A program made the translations under genes and the position numbers. Of a DNA stretch of 64,000 bases, positions 27,071 through 36,650 are shown piece by piece (within the stretch, counting starts at the first letter, position 1; each line of letters opens with the position of its first letter). The stretch is taken from positions 496,001-560,000 of the forward strand of contig NZ_CP113060.1 of the NCBI RefSeq assembly GCF_026625725.1, written 5' to 3'. The notes below the pieces were generated by a model. That model was not told the origin of the DNA, searched no databases, and saw only the letters and a list, made by a program, of their open reading frames with translations. The DNA is from Pseudomonas sp. SL4(2022). Lineage in GTDB: Bacteria; Pseudomonadota; Gammaproteobacteria; Pseudomonadales; Pseudomonadaceae.

Positions 27071-27236
27071 GTTGCTGGCTCGGATGGACGACCAGCGTTC
27101 ACCTTCATATTGCCAAGCCGCGCTGACCGCAAAGGTCGCTCGGCTGGCGCATTTTGCCTCTCGTGTGGCCTTCATGGCTTTGTCATAGTCGAGGTGTATC
27201 AAGCACAGCCTGTCTGACCTGCCTGGAATCCTCCAT

Positions 27237-28151
27237 ATGCTTCGCATCATCCGTTTTATTTCAATTCCCTTGATGTTGCTGGCCATCGCCTTAGGCGTGC
27301 TGGCACTGACCAGCACGCCAGCCACACCGCCTGCCGTAGTGAGCACACTGGGCGAACAGCCTCTGGTCATCGCTCACCGCGGCGGTAAAGGATTGTGGCC
27401 AGAGAACAGCCTATTCGCCTTCGAGCGCGCCAAGGATCTGGGCGTGGACATGCTGGAAATGGACCTGCACCTGTCCAGTGACGGCGAGCTGGTGGTGATC
27501 CATGACCGTACGCTGGATCGCACCACCAATGGTGAAGGCCCGGTTGCCGCGCTTAGCCTGGCGCAGCTGCAAGCGCTGGACGCCGGTTACCGCTGGAGTG
27601 CCGATGGCGGCCAGAGCTATCCCTACCGTGGCCAGGGCATCCGCATTCCGCGCTTTGCCGAGGTGCTGCAGCGCTTCCCTGAAACACCCAAGGTCATCGA
27701 AATCAAGGTTCCGGACGTTGGCATGGAAACGCACGTGTGCGAAGCCCTGACCAAGCACCAGCAACGCGACAAGGTAATTGTCGGTAGCTTCTATGATCGC
27801 AGCCTGCAACTGTTCCGCGAACAATGCCCCGGTGTCGCCACATCAGCGGGCCCTGGCTCGGTACGCCTGCTGGTGGCACTCAACTGGGTCGGTCTGGGCA
27901 GCCTGCTGTCACCCTCTTACCAGGCATTGCAGATTCCCGAAAGTTACGAAGGCTTGCCAATGGCCACTCCGAGCCTGTTCAAGACTGCCAGCGAGCGCGG
28001 CTTGAATGTGCAACTGTGGACCATCAATGAACAGCCCGATATGCGCCGACTGCTCGACCTGGGGGCCAATGCACTGATTACCGACTATCCAGATCGCGCC
28101 CTGCAGGTGCTGGGGCGCTCAACCGGCATCAGCGCAGCCCAAGCCGACTAA
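27237..28151 (+). CDS. Glycerophosphodiester phosphodiesterase
   Basis: Cleaves glycerophosphodiesters from phospholipid breakdown to glycerol-3-phosphate and an alcohol. The 304-residue protein starts with a membrane anchor or signal (MLRIIRFISIPLMLLAIALG). The GDPD barrel has the catalytic HRGGKGLWPENSLFAF, EMDLHLSSDGELVVIHDRTL (acid/base and metal ligands), EIKVPDV and, near the end, VQLWTINEQPDMRRLLDLG with GANALITDYPD. The N-terminal segment places it at or beyond the inner membrane. The 166 bp upstream show no gene. Confidence 0.93.
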   Translation: MLRIIRFISIPLMLLAIALGVLALTSTPATPPAVVSTLGEQPLVIAHRGGKGLWPENSLFAFERAKDLGVDMLEMDLHLSSDGELVVIHDRTLDRTTNGEGPVAALSLAQLQALDAGYRWSADGGQSYPYRGQGIRIPRFAEVLQRFPETPKVIEIKVPDVGMETHVCEALTKHQQRDKVIVGSFYDRSLQLFREQCPGVATSAGPGSVRLLVALNWVGLGSLLSPSYQALQIPESYEGLPMATPSLFKTASERGLNVQLWTINEQPDMRRLLDLGANALITDYPDRALQVLGRSTGISAAQAD

Positions 28152-28180
28152 TCATACTGTACAAAAAATAGCCAACCCTA

Positions 28181-28207
28181 CTCAGGCCAGCCCCAGTCTG
28201 GCCTGAG
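28181..28207. repeat. 10-bp inverted repeat (stem-loop) after the glycerophosphodiesterase gene
   Basis: CTCAGGCCAG and CTGGCCTGAG pair perfectly around a seven-base loop, 30 bases after the stop. There is no T run, so it would act as a 3'-end stabiliser or a Rho-associated stop rather than an intrinsic terminator. Confidence 0.6.
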
Positions 28208-28630
28208 CACAGGCATACGCAGGTTATCCACAGATCGCTCCACAGCAACTTGGGATAAGTACTCAGCGAGATGCCTATGCCTTGCCGTAAACCCTTGAAA
28301 AAACGTGATTATCGCTTGACTCAGCGAACGTGAAGTGAAGTCAAGAAAGCACACAGCAAGCTGTTCAAAAAACGATCAACCAGCGAAAAGCCAGGCACTC
28401 CAAGCCTCGCAAGCAGCCATACCGAAGTTATCAACAGCTCTACCCACAATAGTCGTGGACAACTTCAGCACTGCACCACAACGCCCTGAATAACCAGCTT
28501 AAGCTGTTGTTTCTACGTGAAATATTTGACTGATCAAAAAACACACAAGCCCCGCAGACTGCCAGCAGACTAAGCGCACACGCGCCTACACCCACCTTAT
28601 CCACAGCTCACTCCACAGTCTTTGTGCACA
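28208..28630. other. Gene-free segment with repeated DnaA-box modules
   Basis: No credible gene lies between the glycerophosphodiesterase stop and the small ORF at 28764. Two exact DnaA boxes TTATCCACA are at 28224-28232 and 28597-28605, and TTATCAACA is at 28428-28436. Each is followed by AG, a few variable bases and then CTCCACAG or ACCCACAA, so the unit of about 22 bp (TTATCMACAGMTCNCTCCAC) recurs three times in the same orientation. Weaker matches follow: TTGTGCACA at 28622 and, on the minus strand, TTGTCCACG around 28455. The flanks are AT-richer than the genes. Confidence 0.6.
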
Positions 28631-28653
28631 ACTAATCATCGCATGCGACTGCA

Positions 28654-28669
28654 CTGTGCATAAGTACAG
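28654..28669. promoter_or_regulatory. LexA (SOS) box
   Basis: CTGTGCATAAGTACAG keeps the outer CTGT and ACAG of the gamma-proteobacterial LexA site with an eight-base AT-leaning centre. It lies about 95 bases upstream of the small ORF at 28764 and about 310 upstream of the DUF808 gene. Either could be the controlled gene. Confidence 0.6.
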
Positions 28670-28763
28670 TCATGGCGACTGACTATGGATGCCATCAATA
28701 CAATCAACAGTCCGACTGCCGAGCAGCGGCGTATGGTCGTGCCATCACCCAAGGAGATGTGCC

Positions 28764-28835
28764 ATGCCAATCCATGACCTGTTACGCAGCCTGCTCGCCG
28801 CCTATGCCGGAGGTGCCAGCGGCAGCAGCGATTAA
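28764..28835 (+). CDS. Small ORF, 23 residues, downstream of the LexA box
   Basis: The ORF reads MPIHDLLRSLLAAYAGGASG followed by SSD and a TAA stop. It is supported by a strong AAGGAG ribosome-binding site seven bases before the ATG, rare for random small ORFs. The first 15 residues could form an amphipathic helix; the tail is Gly/Ser-rich. I do not recognise a family. Position behind an SOS box and DnaA-box cluster suggests a damage- or replication-linked peptide, but this is inference. A longer frame from 28672 has no ribosome-binding site. Confidence 0.45.
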   Translation: MPIHDLLRSLLAAYAGGASGSSD

Positions 28836-28920
28836 CCCAGCCTTTTTCGTGCAGCACGACAACCGCGTGACGCCAGCCTATGGCTGACGGGCATCGACTC
28901 ACGTATAAATCTGCGCACTG

Positions 28921-28943
28921 TCACCTGCTGCTTTATCAGGTGA
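28921..28943. repeat. Short inverted repeat upstream of the DUF808 gene
   Basis: TCACCTG and CAGGTGA are perfect inverted arms around nine bases, ending about 33 bases before the DUF808 start. It could be an operator or a leader hairpin. Confidence 0.4.
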
Positions 28944-28975
28944 TGACCCCAAAACCACGAAAGGAATCCCCTGCA

Positions 28976-29917
28976 ATGGCCGGCGCTAGCCTGTTAACCC
29001 TGCTCGATGATATTGCCGCAGTGCTTGATGACGTGGCAGTGATGACCAAAGTGGCTGCCAAGAAAACTGCCGGCGTGCTTGGCGACGACCTGGCACTGAA
29101 TGCCCAACAGGTCACCGGAGTGCGTGCCGAACGAGAGCTGCCAGTTGTCTGGGCCGTGGCCAAAGGCTCATTTATCAACAAACTGATTCTGGTGCCGGCA
29201 GCCCTGCTGATCAGCGCTTTCGCGCCCTGGGCGGTGACACCACTGCTGATGTTTGGCGGTGCCTTCCTCTGCTACGAGGGCTTCGAGAAGCTCGCGCACA
29301 AGTTTCTGCATAGCCACCCCGATAACCAGGCGCAGCAACAAGAACTGCTGCAGGCGGTGGCCGATCCCGAAGTCGACCTGTTGGCATTCGAGCAGAACAA
29401 GATCAAAGGTGCGATCCGCACCGACTTTATTCTCTCCGCAGAAATCATCGCCATCACCCTCGGCACCGTGGCCCTGGCCAGTTTCGGCAAGCAGGTCGCG
29501 GTGCTCTCGGGTATCGCCCTGCTGATGACAGTCGGGGTCTATGGCTTGGTGGCAGGTATCGTCAAGCTCGATGACGCCGGCCTTTACCTCAACCAGCGCA
29601 CCGGCGAAGGCCCTGGCCGCCGCCTGCAGCGCGCCCTTGGCCGTGGCCTGCTGCTAACCGCCCCCTACCTGATGAAAGCCCTGTCGATTCTTGGCACCGC
29701 CGCGATGTTTATGGTCGGCGGCGGCATTCTTATCCATGGCGTGGACTCAGCCCAACAATGGGTAAATGCACTAGCTGAGGGTGTTGCAGTCAGCAGCGGC
29801 CTGCTCGCGGCCTTACTGCCGACCCTGCTTAACGCCGTCGCGGGGATCATCGCCGGGGCCATCGCCCTGCTGCTGGTCAGCCTGCTTGCACGGATCTGGA
29901 AAGCCCTCAAGCGCTAA
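28976..29917 (+). CDS. DUF808 family membrane protein
   Basis: Integral membrane protein of 313 residues of the YedI/DUF808 family. The N-terminus is the family signature [20 protein letters not shown] followed by [20 protein letters not shown]. Five to six membrane helices are visible, for instance [32 protein letters not shown] and [20 protein letters not shown]. Function is unknown. The ATG follows AAGGAATCCCCTGCA; an upstream extension to 28880 is not conserved. Its TAA overlaps the stop of the convergent transglutaminase gene by three bases. Confidence 0.9.
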   Translation: MAGASLLTLLDDIAAVLDDVAVMTKVAAKKTAGVLGDDLALNAQQVTGVRAERELPVVWAVAKGSFINKLILVPAALLISAFAPWAVTPLLMFGGAFLCYEGFEKLAHKFLHSHPDNQAQQQELLQAVADPEVDLLAFEQNKIKGAIRTDFILSAEIIAITLGTVALASFGKQVAVLSGIALLMTVGVYGLVAGIVKLDDAGLYLNQRTGEGPGRRLQRALGRGLLLTAPYLMKALSILGTAAMFMVGGGILIHGVDSAQQWVNALAEGVAVSSGLLAALLPTLLNAVAGIIAGAIALLLVSLLARIWKALKR

Positions 29918-30810
29918 TTCGACAGCGGCAGCACCGTGACCTGCACCTCGGGGTCATGGCTGCCGCCGCCGAGAATCACCCCACGCAGCGGCGAAACATC
30001 GGCAAAATCACGGCCCCAGGCCAGGGTGATATGTTCCAGCGCCGGGCGGATATTGTTGGTCGGGTCGAAATCCACCCAGCCCTGCTGCGGGCAAAACACC
30101 GAGACCCAGGCATGCGAAGCATCGGCACCGATCAGCCGGGGCTGGCCGGGCGGTGGCTGGGTCAGCAGGTAACCACTGACATAGCGCGCCGAAAGGCCCA
30201 TAGAGCGCAGGCAGGCGAGCATCAGGTGGGCAAAGTCCTGACACACGCCACGGCGTTCCTCCAGCACCTGTAACAGCGGCGTCGCCACCTGGGTGGCGGC
30301 GGCATCAAAGCTGAACTCGGCAAAGATCTTCTGCATCAGCCCGTCCACCGCTGCCAGCAGCGGGCGACCGGGGCTGAAGCAATCCGCCGCATACTCGGCA
30401 AACACCTGCTTGAGGTGCACATAGGGCGACTCGAAACGAAAACGCGTCGCCTCCAGCACCTCAGGCAACAGTGCCTGACCGCTGTAGCGCAGCGCCGTAC
30501 GGGCCGCTTCCCAGGGCGGTGACGCCTGCAGCTCCAACGCTGGCCGCGCCAGCACTTCGACCTGCAAGCGCGCACTGACCTTGAGTTCGTTATGCGGGCG
30601 CTCGAACACCAGGCGGGTCAGTGGGTTGCCGAACACATCCAGGGCATCCTGGCGCTGGCACGGCTGCGGGCTGACCAGCAGTTGCTGTTCATGGTTACGC
30701 TGCCAGGGGCAGGCGCGCGGCCACAGGTGCGCCAGCTGCTGGGCCAGCGACACCGGGCTGGCGTAGCGGTAATGAGTGTCGTGAAGTATCTGGTAGAAGG
30801 CGCTGCTCAT
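29914..30810 (-). CDS. Transglutaminase-like protein of the ATP-grasp operon
   Basis: Cytoplasmic protein of 298 residues. An N-terminal beta domain ([20 protein letters not shown]) precedes a papain-like transglutaminase core with catalytic Cys in [20 protein letters not shown], His in [18 protein letters not shown] and Asp in VDFDPTNN. No signal peptide is present. It is the last gene of a three-gene operon and overlaps the ATP-grasp gene by four bases. Families with this core in such operons are thought to cut or remodel peptide-like amide bonds; the substrate is unknown. Confidence 0.88.
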   Translation of the reverse strand: MSSAFYQILHDTHYRYASPVSLAQQLAHLWPRACPWQRNHEQQLLVSPQPCQRQDALDVFGNPLTRLVFERPHNELKVSARLQVEVLARPALELQASPPWEAARTALRYSGQALLPEVLEATRFRFESPYVHLKQVFAEYAADCFSPGRPLLAAVDGLMQKIFAEFSFDAAATQVATPLLQVLEERRGVCQDFAHLMLACLRSMGLSARYVSGYLLTQPPPGQPRLIGADASHAWVSVFCPQQGWVDFDPTNNIRPALEHITLAWGRDFADVSPLRGVILGGGSHDPEVQVTVLPLSN

Positions 30811-33299
30811 GAGGATTGCGTCCGTTGGCTGGCGTCGACATGCACAAAGAAGCGCAAGCCTAAACGGTCGGAGATGTCCGCACTGGCCTGGCTGATGCTT
30901 TCCAGCAGCCCAGACAAACCATCCAGCACCTCCTGCACGCTCGCCGCGCCAAACAGCGGATTCTCCAGGCTGGCCAGACTAAAGCGCGCCAGTTGCCCTT
31001 CCAGGTGTTTCAGCCGGCGCTCGCTGGGCAGCTCGAAGCGCTCGCCCAGGCGCGCCAGCGAGCGCAGCAGGGTGCGCACCTGAAACAGCACGGCATGCGG
31101 GTTCTGCTCATCCAACAGCAACAGGTCGAGCACTGGAATCAACTGCGCGGAAGCCAGGTAACGGGTGCGGTAGGTGATGCTGCTGTTGCCCAGCTCCAGC
31201 AGCCATTCCAGTGCCGACTGGTCCTGCGCTGCGCTGCTACGCAGAAAGTTCGCCAAGCTGTCGCAGAGAAACTGCAGACGCTCGATACAGCGGCCGATCA
31301 TCAGAAAGCGCCAGCCGTCATCACGGGTCATGTCATCCAGGGCAAAGCCTGAGAGCGCCGCCAGAGACAGCAGCAGACGGTCGAGAAAATCCAGTAACTC
31401 GCCGAAGTCGGCCTGCTCGCAGCTCAACCCCTGGGCCTCACGCTGTAATTCGAGCAGGGCCTGCCAGTTGGCCTGGGACAGCTTGCCGCGCACGCTGCCA
31501 GCCACCCACTGCAAGCGCTGTAGATTACCGCGCAGGCTGTCCGGCCAGTCCTCGCCCAGTAGCGCTTCAAGCAGGCGCTGCTGCAGTTCGCCGCGCTCGG
31601 CATCCGGCAGCAAGCCCAGGCTTTCGGCCAGGCTCAAGGCGGTTTGCAGGGCTTGCGGGTCATCGTCGTCATCCACATAGCGCGCCAGCATGATGCGCAG
31701 CAGCCGCGCACCGTCCTCGCAGCGTTCGCTGTAGCGGCCGAACCAGTAGAGGTTTTCCACCACCCTTGAGGGCAGATAGGGGTCACTGCGCACCAGATCG
31801 GCCACGCCCAGCGGGCGCAGCCATTGCCAGGGCTCGCCGCCGGCATGCCGTTCACCGAGCACCCAGGTGTCCTTGCTGGCACCGCCGCGCTGCATCGACA
31901 CCACTTCGGCGTCAGCTTCGGCGGCTACCCGGGTCAGGCCGCCGGGCATGACCCGATAACCGTCGGCACTCGCCACGGCGAATACCCGCATGCCGATGGC
32001 GCGCGGCGCCAGTTGGCCTTCTTCAGGCTGCCAGACCGGGGCCTGCGACAGCTGCGCCAGCGCCTGGGCAACATAGGCGTAAGGCCGCGCCTTGAGCCGC
32101 TCAGCCAACTCAGCGCGCTGCGCTTCATCCAGATCGCGGCCAAACACCGGGGCAAAACTCTGCGAGGGAAAGCTGGCGCGCACCAGCAACTCGTCGAGCT
32201 GCTCCAGAGCCTTATCCAGCACCGGCGGCTCGCCGCACCACCAACTGGCGACACTCGGCAGCAGCAGTTCTTCGCCCAGTAGTTTTTCTGCGATGGCCGG
32301 CAGAAAGCCCGGCAAGCCTGGAGATTCCAACACGCCACTGCCGAGGGCATTGGCCACCAGCACATTGCCTTGGCGCACCGCTTCGAGCAGGCCAGGCACG
32401 CCGAGGGCCGAGTCGGTGCGCAGCTCCAGCGGGTCGCAGAAGTCATCATCCAGACGGCGCAGCACCGCATGCACGCGGCGCAGGCCGGCCAGGGTCTTCA
32501 GATAGACCTTGGCATCGCGCACAGTCAGGTCGCTGCCTTCCACCAAGGGATAGCCGAGCTGGCGCGCCAGGTACAGGTGCTCGAAATAACTCTCGTTGAA
32601 ACGCCCAGGGGTGAGCAGCACCACCAGCGGTGTTTCACTGCCAGCCTGGGCCTGGCGCGCCAGGGTGTCCTGCAGGGTACGGAAGAAACCGGCCAGGTAC
32701 TGCACGCGCAGATCGCGGTACAGCTCGGGAAAGGCGCGCGAAACAATCTGCCGGTTTTCCAGAGCATAACCGGCGCCAGACGGCGCCTGGGTGCGGTCGG
32801 CGGTGACCCACCAACGACCATCCGGCGCACGGGACAGGTCCACCGCATACAGGTGCAGATAGGTGCCGCCGGGCGGCTGCACACCCTGACAGGGCCATAA
32901 GTAGTTGTTGTGACCAAACACCAGCTCAGCCGGCAACAGCCCGTCGGCCAGCAGTTGCTGTGGGCCATACAGGTCGGCCAACACGGCATTCAGCAAACCG
33001 GCACGCTGCGCCACGCCGGCGGCGACCTGCTGCCATTCTTCGGCCGGGATCAGGTTGGGCAGCAGATCCAGCTCCCACGGCCGGTCGGCGCCATCGGGGT
33101 CGGCGTAGACGTTGTAGGTCACCCCATTTTCCTGAATCTGCCGCGCCAGCAGAGCCTGGCGCTGGGCCAGCTGCGCCGGGCTGCTGCGCTGCAAACGCTC
33201 TAACAGCAGGCGCCAGTGCGGGCGCACCTGACCGTCTGCGTCGAACAGTTCATGGTAAGCCCCTGGTGTCAGGGGGTAGTCGGCAAGCAGGTCGGGCAT
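30807..33299 (-). CDS. Circularly permuted ATP-grasp / alpha-E domain fusion
   Basis: Protein of 830 residues joining two families often encoded separately. Residues about 1-480 are the circularly permuted ATP-grasp ligase (landmarks NGVTYNVYADPDGADRPWEL, FGHNNYLWPCQGVQPPGGTY, ENRQIVSRAFPELYRDLRVQ, then LLTPGRFNESYFEHLYLAR and GVPGLLEAVRQGNVLVANAL). Residues about 510-830 are the helical alpha-E (DUF403) domain, starting PYLPSRVVENLYWFGRYSER. ATP-grasp enzymes of this type are predicted amidoligases that form peptide-like bonds using ATP. It sits between two transglutaminase-like genes; product and acceptor are unknown. Confidence 0.88.
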   Translation of the reverse strand: MPDLLADYPLTPGAYHELFDADGQVRPHWRLLLERLQRSSPAQLAQRQALLARQIQENGVTYNVYADPDGADRPWELDLLPNLIPAEEWQQVAAGVAQRAGLLNAVLADLYGPQQLLADGLLPAELVFGHNNYLWPCQGVQPPGGTYLHLYAVDLSRAPDGRWWVTADRTQAPSGAGYALENRQIVSRAFPELYRDLRVQYLAGFFRTLQDTLARQAQAGSETPLVVLLTPGRFNESYFEHLYLARQLGYPLVEGSDLTVRDAKVYLKTLAGLRRVHAVLRRLDDDFCDPLELRTDSALGVPGLLEAVRQGNVLVANALGSGVLESPGLPGFLPAIAEKLLGEELLLPSVASWWCGEPPVLDKALEQLDELLVRASFPSQSFAPVFGRDLDEAQRAELAERLKARPYAYVAQALAQLSQAPVWQPEEGQLAPRAIGMRVFAVASADGYRVMPGGLTRVAAEADAEVVSMQRGGASKDTWVLGERHAGGEPWQWLRPLGVADLVRSDPYLPSRVVENLYWFGRYSERCEDGARLLRIMLARYVDDDDDPQALQTALSLAESLGLLPDAERGELQQRLLEALLGEDWPDSLRGNLQRLQWVAGSVRGKLSQANWQALLELQREAQGLSCEQADFGELLDFLDRLLLSLAALSGFALDDMTRDDGWRFLMIGRCIERLQFLCDSLANFLRSSAAQDQSALEWLLELGNSSITYRTRYLASAQLIPVLDLLLLDEQNPHAVLFQVRTLLRSLARLGERFELPSERRLKHLEGQLARFSLASLENPLFGAASVQEVLDGLSGLLESISQASADISDRLGLRFFVHVDASQRTQSS

Positions 33300-33359
33300 G
33301 GCAGGCTCGATAAGACGATCACGGGCAGCGCGCCCCTCGCCCCGTTATGGGTGAGGGGG

Positions 33360-36300
33360 TTAAACGAGGCGCAGATCCAGGGTCATGGGCAATTCATTAT
33401 TGTTGATTGGCGCCAGTGTTGGGCGCTTGCCTGGGCTATGGCCTAGGCGGAAGAAGCGCGCCAGACGCCGACTCTCCGCCTCATAGGCGTTTACCGGCAG
33501 GCTGTCGTAGTTGCGTCCACCGGGATGAGCGACATGATACTGACAACCGCCGAGGGAGCGGCTCATCCAGCTGTCCACCAGGTCGAATACCAGCGGCGCG
33601 TGCACCTCGATGGTCGGGTGCAGGCAGTTGGCCGGCTGCCAGGCGCGGAAACGTACGCCGCCGACAAACTCGCCGACCTTGCCGGTAGGCCGCAGCGGCA
33701 CCGGTACGCCGTTGCAGGTCAGCACATAGCGGTCACTCGGCAGGCCGCTGAGCTTGACCTGCATGCGCTCCAGCGAGGAATCCACATAACGCACCGTACC
33801 GCCGCCCCCGCCCTCCTCGCCCAGCACATGCCAGGGTTCCAGGGCCTGACGCAGCTCCAGCTCGATGCCCTTGACGTTGAAGTCGCCGGACTTGGGAAAG
33901 CGGAACTCGAAATGCGGGGCAAACCACTCGCTGTGCAGGCGATAGCCGCAGCCGTCCAGCTCCTGCAGCACGTCGGCAAAATCCTGCTCGATAAAGTGCG
34001 GCAGCAGGTAGCGGTCATGCAGCTCGGTGCCCCAGCGCACCAGCCGCGCCGGTTTGTAGGGCTCACGCCAGAAACGGGCGATCAACGCGCGAATCAACAG
34101 CTGCTGGGCCAGGCTCATCTGCGCATGGGGCGGCATCTCGAAGGCGCGCAGCTCCAGCAGACCAAGGCGCCCAGAGGCCGAGTCCGGCGAATACAGCTTG
34201 TCGATGCAGAACTCAGCGCGGTGGGTGTTACCGGTGACATCCACCAGCAAGTTGCGCAGCAGGCGGTCGACCAGCCAGGGCTGGCAGTCGCGGCCCACTT
34301 CAGGCATCTGTGCGAAGGCGATTTCCAGCTCGTACAGCGCATCGTTACGCGCCTCATCGATACGCGGCGCCTGCGACGTCGGGCCAATAAACAGGCCGCT
34401 GAACAGGTAGGACAGCGACGGGTGGTTGTGCCAATAGCTGATCAGGCTGCGCAGCAGGTCCGGGCGGCGCAGAAACGGCGAGTCCGCCGGCGTCGCGCCG
34501 CCGAGGACAAAGTGGTTACCGCCACCGGTGCCGGTGTGGCGGCCGTCGATCATAAATTTCTCGCTGGAGAGGCGGCACTCGCGGGCCTGCGCGTAGAGAA
34601 ACTCGGTGCGTTCGACCAGCTCATCCCAACTGGCGGCCGGGTGGATATTCACCTCGATCACGCCAGGGTCCGGAGTCACCCGGAAGAACTGCAGGCGCGG
34701 GTCCAGTGGCGGTTCGTACCCCTCCAGCAGCACCGGGCACTTCATCTCGGCTGCAGTGGCTTCGATGGCCGCGACCAGCTCCAGATAGTCTTCCAGGCGC
34801 ACCAGCGGCGGCATAAACAGATAGAGCTTGCCGTCACGCGGCTCAGCGCACAGCGCGGTGCGCACTACAGCGGCAGCCGACTGGCCCAGCAGCGGACGCT
34901 TGCTCGTACTGGTCTGGCTGCCCGACCAGACACCGCGCGACTGCGGCTTGATCTGCGCCGCTGCCGGCAACGGGGCGAAGCGTTGGCTCGGGTCTTCGGG
35001 GGTGATGTAGGGGTAATCAGCCTCACTGACCCAGGGTTGCGAATCCAACGGCAGGCGGTAACCCAGCGCCGAATCGCCGGGGATCAGCCGGCAGTGCTCA
35101 TCACGCAAAAACCAGCTGCCGCTCTGCCAACCCAGCTGCTTGGCCTGCCGGGCCAACGGCAGGATATGCCCGACCACTTTATCCAGCCCCTGCTCGAACA
35201 CCTTGCGCAGGCGCTCGCGCTCCAGCGGGTCAGCCAGGCGTGGGTCTTCGGCGGTGACGTTGATCGGCAGCTTGCGCTCGCGCCACAGGTAGTAGAAACG
35301 GTCCTCATAGGCCGGCACGCAATATTTAGCGTCCACGCCCAGGCGCTCGGCGAGCAGGGTGAGAAAGTCGGCAGCCTTGGCCGCATCGACGCCATAGTCT
35401 TTTTGCTCATCGGCATACAGCGCCGACTTGTGCCAGATCGGCTCGCCATCGCGCCGCCAGTAGGCATTCAACGACCAGCGCGGCAGCTGCTCGCCGGGGT
35501 ACCACTTGCCCTGGCCGAAGTGCACCAGCGCTTGCGGTGCGTAGTGCTCGCGCAGGCGATGGAACAGGTCGGTGGCCAGGCGACGCTTGTTCGGCCCCAG
35601 GGCGGCGGTGTTCCACTCCGCATCGTCGGGGTAGTCCAGGGCAACAAAGGTCGGCTCGCCGCCCATGGTCAGGCGCACATCCTGTGCTTGCAGATCCTCA
35701 TCGATCTTCTGCCCGAGACCGACAATCGCCTGCCACTGCGCCTCGCTGTAAGGCTTGCTGACCCGAGGCGCCTCCCAGATGCGCTCGACCCACATCTCGT
35801 GGCTGAACGCGCATTCGCTCTCATCCACGCCGCCGCTGATCGGCGCCGCCGAGGACGGTTCAGGACTGCAGGCCAGCGGAATATGGCCCTCACCGGCGAA
35901 CAGGCCGCTGGTCGGGTCCAGGCCAATCCAGCCGGCGCCCGGCAGATAAACCTCGCACCAGGCATGCAGGTCGGTGAAATCCACCTCGGTGCCGGACGGG
36001 CCGTCGAGGGATTTAACATCGGCTTTCAGCTGAATCAGGTAGCCGGAAACAAAGCGCGCCGCCAGACCCAGGTGGCGGAACAACTGCACCAGCAGCCAGG
36101 CCGAATCACGGCAGGAGCCGGAGCCTTTCGCCAGGCTTTCTTCCGGAGTCTGTACGCCCGGTTCCAGGCGGATCAGGTAGCTGATATCGGTGGACAGGCG
36201 CTGATTCAGCGCCACCAGAAAATCCACGCTCGGCAGCGGCGTGCGCTCGATGCTGGCCAGGTACTCGGCAAACCGCTTGCCAGCCGGCAGCTTGACCAAA

Positions 36301-36650
36301 TAAGGCGCCAGCTCCAGCTGCTCGCCCGCGGTGTAGGCAAAGGGAATTTTCTCGGCGTAGGGTTCGAGGAAGAAATCGAAAGGGTTGAACACCGACATTT
36401 CGGCGACCAGATCGACCTCGATCTTCAGCTCGCGGGTTTTCTCCGGGAACACCAAGCGCGCCAGGTAGTTACCCTGAGGGTCCTGCTGCCAGTTGATAAA
36501 GTGCTCGCCCGGCTCGACCTTCAACGCATAGGACAGCACCCGGGTACGGCTATGCGGTGCAGGACGCAGGCGCACGACCTGCGGGCCAAGATTGACCGCG
36601 CGGTCGTAGCGATAGTGGCTGACATGGTGCAAGGCGATATGAATCGACAC
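33360..36650 (-). CDS. Transglutaminase / DUF2126 protein
   Basis: Large cytoplasmic protein of 1096 residues and first gene of the operon. Residues about 1-290 are a transglutaminase-like domain: HIALHHVSHYRYDRAVNLGP, catalytic Cys in KGSGSCRDSAWLLVQLFRHL, His in FTDLHAWCEVYLPGAGW, Asp in GLDPTSGLFAGEGH. The remaining 800 residues are DUF2126 (COG4196) with MGGEPTFVALDYPDDAEWNT, DGRHTGTGGGNHFVLGGATP and LRNLLVDVTGNTHRAEFCID. The start is the GTG at 36650, seven bases after AGGAGG; the frame is open to 36692 without support. Genes of this pair and the ATP-grasp are linked in many bacteria. Confidence 0.9.
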   Translation of the reverse strand: MSIHIALHHVSHYRYDRAVNLGPQVVRLRPAPHSRTRVLSYALKVEPGEHFINWQQDPQGNYLARLVFPEKTRELKIEVDLVAEMSVFNPFDFFLEPYAEKIPFAYTAGEQLELAPYLVKLPAGKRFAEYLASIERTPLPSVDFLVALNQRLSTDISYLIRLEPGVQTPEESLAKGSGSCRDSAWLLVQLFRHLGLAARFVSGYLIQLKADVKSLDGPSGTEVDFTDLHAWCEVYLPGAGWIGLDPTSGLFAGEGHIPLACSPEPSSAAPISGGVDESECAFSHEMWVERIWEAPRVSKPYSEAQWQAIVGLGQKIDEDLQAQDVRLTMGGEPTFVALDYPDDAEWNTAALGPNKRRLATDLFHRLREHYAPQALVHFGQGKWYPGEQLPRWSLNAYWRRDGEPIWHKSALYADEQKDYGVDAAKAADFLTLLAERLGVDAKYCVPAYEDRFYYLWRERKLPINVTAEDPRLADPLERERLRKVFEQGLDKVVGHILPLARQAKQLGWQSGSWFLRDEHCRLIPGDSALGYRLPLDSQPWVSEADYPYITPEDPSQRFAPLPAAAQIKPQSRGVWSGSQTSTSKRPLLGQSAAAVVRTALCAEPRDGKLYLFMPPLVRLEDYLELVAAIEATAAEMKCPVLLEGYEPPLDPRLQFFRVTPDPGVIEVNIHPAASWDELVERTEFLYAQARECRLSSEKFMIDGRHTGTGGGNHFVLGGATPADSPFLRRPDLLRSLISYWHNHPSLSYLFSGLFIGPTSQAPRIDEARNDALYELEIAFAQMPEVGRDCQPWLVDRLLRNLLVDVTGNTHRAEFCIDKLYSPDSASGRLGLLELRAFEMPPHAQMSLAQQLLIRALIARFWREPYKPARLVRWGTELHDRYLLPHFIEQDFADVLQELDGCGYRLHSEWFAPHFEFRFPKSGDFNVKGIELELRQALEPWHVLGEEGGGGGTVRYVDSSLERMQVKLSGLPSDRYVLTCNGVPVPLRPTGKVGEFVGGVRFRAWQPANCLHPTIEVHAPLVFDLVDSWMSRSLGGCQYHVAHPGGRNYDSLPVNAYEAESRRLARFFRLGHSPGKRPTLAPINNNELPMTLDLRLV

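Noticed and set aside
28672..28887. A 71-codon frame starting just after the LexA box
   Set aside because: No ribosome-binding site before the ATG and an unlikely cysteine- and alanine-rich composition; the 23-codon ORF in another frame has the strong AAGGAG.
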